A stretch of 19,062 nt of DNA from Desulfobacteraceae bacterium. Its GTDB lineage: Bacteria > Desulfobacterota > Desulfobacteria > Desulfobacterales > SURF-15. Each line of letters starts with the position of its first letter. Position 1 is the stretch's first letter. The notes beneath the pieces are model-generated. The model did not search any database. It was given only the letters and a program-made list of their open reading frames with translations, and was not told the origin of the DNA. Below are positions 14,371-19,062 of this stretch, piece after piece. The position numbers and the translations under genes are program-made. The stretch covers positions 1-19,062 of the forward strand of contig QZKK01000190.1 of the NCBI GenBank assembly GCA_003599475.1. Reading direction: 5' to 3'.

Positions 14371-14410
14371 CACCCGTCGCACCCGGTGCAAGCGGTGAGG
14401 GTGTTTTTTT
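14371..14410 (+). terminator. Rho-independent terminator after the 528-aa gene
   Basis: CACCC (14371-14375) pairs with GGGTG (14399-14403), with further pairing inside (CGC with GCG, or GCACC with GGTGC). The hairpin is followed at once by seven T residues (14404-14410). It lies 84 bp after the stop codon and 44 bp before the XRE gene. Confidence 0.75.
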
Positions 14411-14415
14411 AGTAT

Positions 14416-14450
14416 CCGTGAAAGAATCATTCCAAAATAATCACGGAGGG
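14416..14450 (+). promoter_or_regulatory. Inverted repeat covering the XRE ribosome-binding site
   Basis: CCGTGA (14416-14421) and TCACGG (14441-14446) can pair across 19 nt; the second arm overlaps the GGAGGG (14445-14450) that serves the XRE gene. Between them is GAATCATTC, a small palindrome. Either translation control by hairpin or a binding site for the XRE protein itself is possible. Confidence 0.4.
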
Positions 14451-14454
14451 AAAT

Positions 14455-14670
14455 ATGGATTTGTACCTAGCCAGAGCAACGAAGCGAATAAGCCAGCTTC
14501 AGCTTGCCTTGAAAATCGGCATATCCCAAACACAGCTTTCGCTCTTCGAAAGAGGCTACCGCGAACCACCGGAAAAACTTAAACAGAAGATAGCCGATGC
14601 ATTGGGCATCTCAGTTGATGACATTCAATGGACAAAGCCGGAACACCGGAAGACTGCCTGCGGGAATTGA
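14455..14670 (+). CDS. XRE-family helix-turn-helix regulator
   Basis: A 71-aa Cro/C1-type DNA-binding protein. Residues 12-52 form the five-helix HTH: ISQLQLALKIGISQTQLSLFERGYREPPEKLKQKIADAL, with the recognition helix at SQTQLSLFERG. It is little more than the HTH domain, so it probably acts as a dimer like small phage repressors. GGAGGG lies 4 nt before the ATG. Its stop overlaps the next start (TGATG), which ties it to the replication gene downstream. Likely targets are its own leader and the TGTCACA sites, which is inference. Confidence 0.88.
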   Translation: MDLYLARATKRISQLQLALKIGISQTQLSLFERGYREPPEKLKQKIADALGISVDDIQWTKPEHRKTACGN

Positions 14671-16232
14671 TGATGAACGAGACTCTTCCCCATAACATTG
14701 ATTACGAACAATCCATTCTTGCCGCAGTTATTTTTGACTCGGATCTATGCCGGCAAGCTTTAGAGGCATTGAGGCCGGAACACTTCGAGAACTTGGGGCA
14801 GACTACCAGGCATTCGCTCATCTTTTATGCGGCTTCCGAATTGTTCAGAAACGGCAGCCCGGTAGAGCTTCCTTCTCTTGTAAGTTGGCTTCAGGAAAGA
14901 GGCTTACTCGAAAGAAGCGGCGGGGCTCAGTACATATCCGAGTTGTCCTACATCCCGATCGCAACAAACATCGGCCATTATGCCCAAGAGATCCGATTAA
15001 AGCATTCCCTTCGAAAAACGATCGGAATTGCCAATCAGATCAAAAATTCCTGCTTCTCAGGCAATGGGAACGCCGCTTCAGTTCTTGCCGATGCAAAAAG
15101 GCAAATCCTTGAAATCGAAATTGACAGCCTGGAACAGCGGCGGTTCACCTTCTGCCACAATGCCGATGTGTTGACCAACCTGAAGCCTATCGAATACCGG
15201 GTTCAAGACATCATTGTTGATAATAGCCTGTATATTGACTATGGAGACCCGGAAACCTTCAAAAGTTTTATCGCGCTGGACCGCCTGTTATGCGTTGCAG
15301 CCGACATCCCTTACCATGGGCACCCGGTAAAACAGGGAACCGTCTATTATATACCCGGCGAGGGCCAGCAGGGCCTTGGGCGGCGCATTGCAGGATGGCA
15401 CGCCGAGCACAAAACAAAAGCCAGAGATATCCCCTTTTTTGTCTCCAACAAACCTACCCAATTGATGGACCCGAAAGCACTGGACGATGTGCTGCGGGCC
15501 ATTGATGCAATGACAAAAGAATACGGACCGCCGGCGGTTGTTCATTTTGACACACTGGCGAGGAATTTCGGGGAAGGCGACGAAAACTCAACTGCGGATA
15601 TGAACCGGGTTGTACAGAATATGGATACAGCCTTCGGAAACGATTTTTGTCGGGGGATTACCCACCATACGGGCCATTTTAACAAAGACCGGGCGCGAGG
15701 CTCTAGCGCATTACATGGCGCGGTGGATACCGCATTTAGGGTTTCCGTAACCGAGGCAAAGCAGGTTCTTATCGAATGCCGGAAAATGAAAGATGCCCGC
15801 GCGGCCCTTCCGATGCTCTTTGACCTGAAAACCATACTTCTATCCATCGGGGGCCAGAACGATCAAAGCTATGTTCTGACCCTTGCGGCAGAGGGTGAAG
15901 AAGCAGCGGCCGCAGCAAAGGACTTTTCGAACACAACCAAGGCTTCCGGTTCGATGAAAAAGGCGCTTGAAATCTTGGATACCATGTATGCCGAGTATGA
16001 AAAAAACCTGAACACCTCCGGCCGGGATTCGGCGCTTCCGAGAGTGGCGGTTTCGGATTGGAAGGATGCCTGCATGGACAAAAAAATCTATCGGCGCAAG
16101 GACAATTTCAATAAGGCCAAGGCAAGCATGCAGGACCGGAAACTTATCCACCTGGATGACAATAATCTCTACGTTTACTCAAAATCTATCTATCTGAAAT
16201 ACTTTGGAAAAGAGAATACCGTATATGAGTAA
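14670..16232 (+). CDS. DnaB-N/RepA-like replicative ATPase
   Basis: A 520-aa replication protein. Residues 8-150 are a DnaB N-terminal domain (NIDYEQSILAAVIFD, LRPEHFENLGQTTRHSLIFYAASELF, ISELSYIPIATNIGHYAQEIRLKHSLR). Residues 180-370 are an AAA_25/RepA-type RecA-fold ATPase with Walker A GDPETFKSF (192-200, an F-K-S variant of the P-loop), YIPGEGQQGLGRRIAGW (228-243), Walker B AVVHFDTLARNF (D294) and the HFNKDRARGSSALHGAVD segment (about 336-353). The C-terminal about 130 residues resemble a winged-helix tail. I take the ATG at 14670 (TGATG overlap with the XRE stop); an ATG at 14628 lies inside the XRE gene. Such fusions open replication forks for phages and plasmids. Confidence 0.88.
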   Translation: MMNETLPHNIDYEQSILAAVIFDSDLCRQALEALRPEHFENLGQTTRHSLIFYAASELFRNGSPVELPSLVSWLQERGLLERSGGAQYISELSYIPIATNIGHYAQEIRLKHSLRKTIGIANQIKNSCFSGNGNAASVLADAKRQILEIEIDSLEQRRFTFCHNADVLTNLKPIEYRVQDIIVDNSLYIDYGDPETFKSFIALDRLLCVAADIPYHGHPVKQGTVYYIPGEGQQGLGRRIAGWHAEHKTKARDIPFFVSNKPTQLMDPKALDDVLRAIDAMTKEYGPPAVVHFDTLARNFGEGDENSTADMNRVVQNMDTAFGNDFCRGITHHTGHFNKDRARGSSALHGAVDTAFRVSVTEAKQVLIECRKMKDARAALPMLFDLKTILLSIGGQNDQSYVLTLAAEGEEAAAAAKDFSNTTKASGSMKKALEILDTMYAEYEKNLNTSGRDSALPRVAVSDWKDACMDKKIYRRKDNFNKAKASMQDRKLIHLDDNNLYVYSKSIYLKYFGKENTVYE

Positions 16233-16389
16233 CGGCGTGAAACGGCCTAAAACAGCGGCGAAATTCAGTCAAAACGCGGTAGCTTCCGCCGCTTCCGCCG
16301 TTTTCTTTAAGAAACGGCGTAACGGCGTAACGCAGTTGACTCACCGGAACAGGTATCGACACGACACACACAACGGGTTTTTTTTCTAA
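16225..16389 (+). CDS. Possible 54-aa basic protein
   Basis: A small frame overlaps the end of the helicase gene by 8 nt (ATGAGTAA) and stops just before the ATG at 16390. Its product is basic and Ala-rich (MSNGVKRPKTAAKFSQ...). The middle is made of repeats: AACGGCGT tandem octamers at 16313-16336 and a CGCCGTTT/AAACGGCG hairpin at 16296-16319. No strong ribosome-binding site is seen. It may be a real coupled gene or a structured spacer between two phage genes. Confidence 0.35.
   Translation: MSNGVKRPKTAAKFSQNAVASAASAVFFKKRRNGVTQLTHRNRYRHDTHNGFFF
16296..16319. repeat. Hairpin CGCCGTTT/AAACGGCG
   Basis: A perfect 8-bp stem (16296-16303 with 16312-16319) can extend by CTT/AAG with one bulged T. 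AACGGCGT octamers follow in tandem (16313-16328, with AACGCAGT after). There is no T-run directly after it, so it is not an ordinary terminator. Confidence 0.65.
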
Positions 16390-16593
16390 ATGGAATTGTT
16401 GGACGCAAAAGAAGTTCGACGGATTCTCAAATGCAGCTTGCCGCTTGTCTACAAGATGGCCGAACGCGGCCAGATTCCTTGTGTCCGTTGGAATTGCCCC
16501 GGAGAGGGGACCGAGAGGCCGAGAACGATGGTTCGATTCAGGAAGGAAGATATTTTCGCATTTATCGAGAAAAATTACAGACCGACAACATGA
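16390..16593 (+). CDS. Excisionase-like helix-turn-helix protein
   Basis: A 67-aa MerR/HTH_17-type DNA-binding protein: LLDAKEVRRILKCSLPLVYKMAERGQIPCVRW is the winged HTH (helix, turn, recognition helix SLPLVYKMAERGQIP), and the wing ends with VRFRKEDIFAFIEKNY. This is the layout of small excisionases and element-borne regulators. The ATG comes directly after the TAA of the 54-aa frame and a T-run; no good Shine-Dalgarno sequence is present, so it may depend on coupling. It sits between two replication genes, consistent with a mobile element; the exact role (Xis or regulator) is not decided. Confidence 0.8.
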   Translation: MELLDAKEVRRILKCSLPLVYKMAERGQIPCVRWNCPGEGTERPRTMVRFRKEDIFAFIEKNYRPTT

Positions 16594-16605
16594 TTAAGAA
16601 TCAGG

Positions 16606-16667
16606 TGTCACATGAAAAATGAAAGTGAGAACAATAGGTTAAATTTCCAATGTGACATGATGTGTCA
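16606..16667. promoter_or_regulatory. Second TGTCACA/TGTGACA cluster
   Basis: TGTCACATG (16606-16614), TGTGACAT (16651-16658) and TGTGTCA (16661-16667) lie upstream of the Toprim gene. They share the word found twice at 12564-12580 and may be sites for one element-borne regulator. They partly overlap a small open frame. Confidence 0.4.
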
Positions 16668-16767
16668 AAAATCCAAAGGAGAATTTATGAATCTAATCGT
16701 TTTGCCAAACAACAACCCGGTGAAAAAAAGTGGCGCGGAGCACCAGGGAACAGAGATTTCAAGGTAA
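16612..16767 (+). CDS. Small 51-aa (or 26-aa) coupled ORF
   Basis: An open frame runs from ATG 16612 (AGGTG 5 nt upstream) or from ATG 16687 (AAAGGAG 5 nt upstream, the best ribosome-binding site in this part) to TAA 16765-16767. The next gene starts on the very next base and in the same frame. The 26-aa form is MNLIVLPNNNPVKKSGAEHQ plus six more residues. It probably brings ribosomes to the Toprim gene, which has only AAGG close to its ATG. No family recognised. Confidence 0.5.
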   Translation: MKNESENNRLNFQCDMMCQKSKGEFMNLIVLPNNNPVKKSGAEHQGTEISR

Positions 16768-18066
16768 ATGAACCATCGGCAAATCAAACAGATATCGAAT
16801 GAGAGGGGATGCAGTTTCAAGGACCTGATTGTCTTGTCCCCTCAAAACGATCCTTTCTATGTCGGAACGAAATCTGACGTAGAGCTTGCGGAATGGTTTA
16901 CCGACTTATGGGGGAGGTTCGGATACACGACAGGGGTTCACCTGAGACGGATTCATTACCAGGTTATCAGCCAGGATCCATGCGTAATGATGCCGAATGG
17001 GGAACCATACCACAACACCGATAATTGCTGGAAGGCACTCGGAAGGGCTTCGACCTATGCGCGGTATCTTCACCTTGTGGACCCTGCCGCATTCGACGAT
17101 AGGCGTAATGGCAAGCCGTTAATCTTTTTTGAACTGCCAGAGGGGGAGCCGTTTATTCAGATAGCAGGCGTATTCGATTCGTTCGACCTTGAGTTGCCGG
17201 ATTTTCCGGACCTTCCCTCATACGAGGTTGAAAACTTCCACCAGTCGCAGAAATACCATGTTGAGGTATGGGCCGAAAAGTCCACCATGAACGACATCCT
17301 TGAACCCCTCTGCAATCGCACAAAAAGCAATCTGATTACGGGTGTAGGGGAGATGTCCATAACATCGGTTCAGTGGCTTTTCGATCGGTTGCAGAATTAC
17401 CAAAAACCCTGCCGGATTCTTTACGTTTCAGACTTCGACCCTGCCGGCCGTTCGATGCCGGTTGCCGTATCCCGAAAAATTGAAAAGTTTATGTACGACA
17501 GCGGAAACGCCCAAGATGTGCGGCTTTTCCCCCTGGTGCTGACGCAAGGCCAATGCATCGAATATCAGCTACCGCGTACCCCGATAAAGGAGTCGGAAAA
17601 AAGAGCTGCAGCCTTTGAAGGCCGGTTCGGGGAAGGTGCAACAGAGCTTGACGCGCTCGAAGCGTTGCACCCGGGCAAACTGGCGCGGATATTGTCGAAA
17701 GCGATCGGCGCCTACCGCGATCCGCATCTTGCAGGAGAGGTAAGCTATCGGGAATATCAACTATCTGAAGAACTCGAATCAATTAAAAATTCCATCGCCA
17801 GCAGGCACTATTCCGAAATCGAACAGGTACGGGGAGAATACAGGAAATTACAGGCGGAATTTCAAGAAAGGGTATCAGGCATATCGCAGCGAGTATCCTC
17901 CTTATGGCAAGCTATTACGGAAGAAATGCAGGAGAAGGCACCGGATATCGATGATTATCCGTTGCCGGAACCGGAAGAGGCCGAAGAGATCGGAGAAAGT
18001 CTTTACGACAGCAACCGGGGATATTTCGATCAGTTGCAACACTATAAGCAGTTTCAAGGGAAGTGA
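16768..18066 (+). CDS. Spo11/TopoVI-A-like Toprim protein (orphan A subunit)
   Basis: A 432-aa protein whose order of motifs matches topoisomerase VI subunit A and Spo11. A winged-helix-like N-terminus has VHLRRIHYQVIS (Y64 at the place of the DNA-cleaving Tyr) and GEPYHNTDNCWKALGRASTYARY. The Toprim domain has E170 (VEVWAEKS) and D222/D224 (YVSDFDPAG), the metal-binding acidic residues, followed by LTQGQCIEYQLPRTPIKESEKR and ATELDALEALHP. A coiled-coil tail (about 334-385) and an acidic end are not usual for TopoVI-A. No GHKL-ATPase B subunit is seen. It resembles the mini-A/Topo VIII-like proteins of mobile elements. It may cut or decatenate DNA during replication of the element, or it may be only a binding protein; strand cutting is not proved by sequence. 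Confidence 0.78.
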   Translation: MNHRQIKQISNERGCSFKDLIVLSPQNDPFYVGTKSDVELAEWFTDLWGRFGYTTGVHLRRIHYQVISQDPCVMMPNGEPYHNTDNCWKALGRASTYARYLHLVDPAAFDDRRNGKPLIFFELPEGEPFIQIAGVFDSFDLELPDFPDLPSYEVENFHQSQKYHVEVWAEKSTMNDILEPLCNRTKSNLITGVGEMSITSVQWLFDRLQNYQKPCRILYVSDFDPAGRSMPVAVSRKIEKFMYDSGNAQDVRLFPLVLTQGQCIEYQLPRTPIKESEKRAAAFEGRFGEGATELDALEALHPGKLARILSKAIGAYRDPHLAGEVSYREYQLSEELESIKNSIASRHYSEIEQVRGEYRKLQAEFQERVSGISQRVSSLWQAITEEMQEKAPDIDDYPLPEPEEAEEIGESLYDSNRGYFDQLQHYKQFQGK

Positions 18067-18072
18067 AAAAGC

Positions 18073-19062
18073 ATGAAAATTACTGTTTCAAATCAACTGG
18101 AGCTTACCGGCATCCCCTACCATTTCCGGCAGGCGGTATGCAACCGGTTGACGTTTGACAACCCCGCTCACCTTGAGGCTGTGAAAATGGGCCGATGGAC
18201 CGGCAACATTCCCGAGGTGCTACGGTTTTATCAAGATCCCGGGGACGGCACGTTGACGATACCCAGAGGCTTCTGCCGGCAGTTGATTCTTATGTGCCGG
18301 AAGAACGGTATCAGGTACGAGATCGAGGACCGCAGGCGGGCCCTAGCCAAGGTTCAATTCAATTTCACCGGCATCTTGAAACTGTTTCAGCAGCAGGCGG
18401 TTGACGCGATGCTTGCCAGAGACTTCGGAACCCTGAGCGCTCCGACCGGGTCCGGAAAAACCGTTATGGCCTTGGCGATCATTGCCGAGCGTCGGCAACC
18501 GGCGCTTATAGTGGTTCATACGAAGGAACTCTTGAACCAGTGGGTTGAACGAATCGGCGTATTCCTGGGGATTCCGGCAAATGAAATCGGCATCATTGGA
18601 AACGGAAAGAAGAGCATCGGGGGGCGGATCACGGTTGCGCTGGTTCAGAGCTTGTACAAGGTTGCCGGCGAAGTCTCCCCCCTTATCGGCCACCTGGTGG
18701 TTGACGAGTGTCACCGGGCACCGAGCCGGACTTTCACCGAGGCCGTGACCGCGTTTGATTGCCGGTATCAGTTGGGCCTATCGGCTACACCGTGGCGGCG
18801 GGACAAGCTGAGCCGGTTGATATTCTTTCACCTGGGGGACGTGGTTCACGAAGTGGACAGAGAAGCCTTGCAGGAAGCCGGGGACATTTTACGGGCCGAG
18901 GTGATCACCCGGGAAACCAGCTTCAAGCCCTTTTCGGATCCGGTGACCGAATATTCAACGATGCTCTCCGAACTCACCGAGGACCCCGAAAGAAATAACC
19001 TGATTGCGCAGGACGTGGCAGCCGAGGCGAACAACGGCGGGGGCATAGTCTTGGTGCTGTCA
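18073..19062 (+). CDS. SF2 DECH-box helicase, 3' end outside window
   Basis: The first 330 codons of a superfamily 2 helicase of the XPB/RadD-like type. After an about 100-residue N-terminal region (MKITVSNQLELTGIPYHFRQ...) comes FQQQAVDAM (Q-motif-like), Walker A SAPTGSGKT (122-130), motif Ia VVHTKELLNQW, motif II VVDECHRAP (209-217) and motif III GLSATPWRRDK (235-245). The second RecA domain starts as the window ends, so motifs V and VI are not visible. The start ATG lies 6 bp after the Toprim stop, so the two are one operon. It probably helps DNA replication or repair of the element. Family confident, exact role not. Confidence 0.85.
   Translation, partial: MKITVSNQLELTGIPYHFRQAVCNRLTFDNPAHLEAVKMGRWTGNIPEVLRFYQDPGDGTLTIPRGFCRQLILMCRKNGIRYEIEDRRRALAKVQFNFTGILKLFQQQAVDAMLARDFGTLSAPTGSGKTVMALAIIAERRQPALIVVHTKELLNQWVERIGVFLGIPANEIGIIGNGKKSIGGRITVALVQSLYKVAGEVSPLIGHLVVDECHRAPSRTFTEAVTAFDCRYQLGLSATPWRRDKLSRLIFFHLGDVVHEVDREALQEAGDILRAEVITRETSFKPFSDPVTEYSTMLSELTEDPERNNLIAQDVAAEANNGGGIVLVLS

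Larger units (their letters stand above)
12701..19062 (+). mobile_element. Putative phage or integrative-element replication block
   Basis: All genes here are on one strand, tightly packed or overlapping, and are of replication or regulation type: XRE regulator, DnaB-N/RepA ATPase, excisionase-like HTH, TopoVI-A-like Toprim protein, SF2 helicase. Small ORFs and operator-like sites lie between them. The left border is somewhere in 12337-12700; the right border is outside the window. No integrase, capsid or att pair can be shown, so the type of element is open. Confidence 0.6.

Noticed and set aside
14628..14669. A longer N-terminus for the DnaB-N/RepA protein
   Set aside because: It would overlap the XRE gene by more than 40 bp and adds residues with no family likeness; the ATG in the TGATG overlap fits better.
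16372..16386. An intrinsic terminator at the T-run before the excisionase-like gene
   Set aside because: No GC-rich hairpin stands directly before the T-run; the clear hairpin ends more than 50 bp upstream.

Overview
The window looks like the chromosome of an anaerobic, selenoprotein-making bacterium of the sulfate-reducing deltaproteobacterial type (Desulfobacterota). This is inferred from gene content, not from any rRNA: a methylene-tetrahydrofolate reductase/Hdr/MvhD operon of the Wood-Ljungdahl type, a TIGR04283-like glycosyltransferase and several two-component proteins.

Layout. Positions 1-1683 (+) hold the tail of a sensor kinase and a second kinase with an N-terminal receiver domain. 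Positions 1840-9971 are one minus-strand gene series, read right to left: a diverged metF paralogue, a giant hdrA-like flavoprotein, mvhD, metV, metF and a single-domain response regulator, with a good candidate promoter at 10040-10069. Both hdrA and mvhD are interrupted by one in-frame UGA. Each UGA sits exactly where the family has a conserved Cys (DCAM-U in HdrA, CCNY-U in MvhD), and each is followed 24-25 nt later by an AGGU in a possible hairpin loop. I read both as selenocysteine, which gives an unbroken 1499-aa HdrA and a 144- or 156-aa MvhD. The 1499-aa protein is a fusion: HdrA front end with Sec, a GltD/NfnB-like NAD(P)H module, the rest of HdrA, a second HdrA-like unit, and two terminal 4Fe-4S motifs. 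HdrB and HdrC are absent from the window. The likely function is an electron-confurcating or bifurcating methylene-THF reductase complex in which NAD(P)H, ferredoxin and the MetF/MetV site exchange electrons through HdrA and MvhD.

Positions 10079-12336 carry a possible 50-aa ORF, a TIGR04283-type glycosyltransferase (+) and a family-4-type glycosyltransferase (-). From about 12340 the character changes. After a 364-bp non-coding stretch with a 12-bp direct repeat, operator-like TGTCACA motifs and a strong inverted repeat, there is a run of plus-strand genes typical of a phage or integrative-element replication module: an unknown 528-aa protein with an internal duplication, an XRE regulator, a DnaB-N/RepA-like ATPase, an excisionase-like HTH protein, a small ORF, a Spo11/TopoVI-A-like Toprim protein with no B subunit in view, and an SF2 DECH-box helicase cut by the window end.

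A second theme is the intergenic DNA. At least five gene boundaries, plus the N-terminus of hdrA, carry degenerate tandem arrays with a 7- or 8-nt period (15 = 7+8 in hdrA). The unit sequence differs at each place, three of the arrays have an inverted partner arm, and several run into the ends of coding regions. I saw no tRNA, rRNA or CRISPR array.
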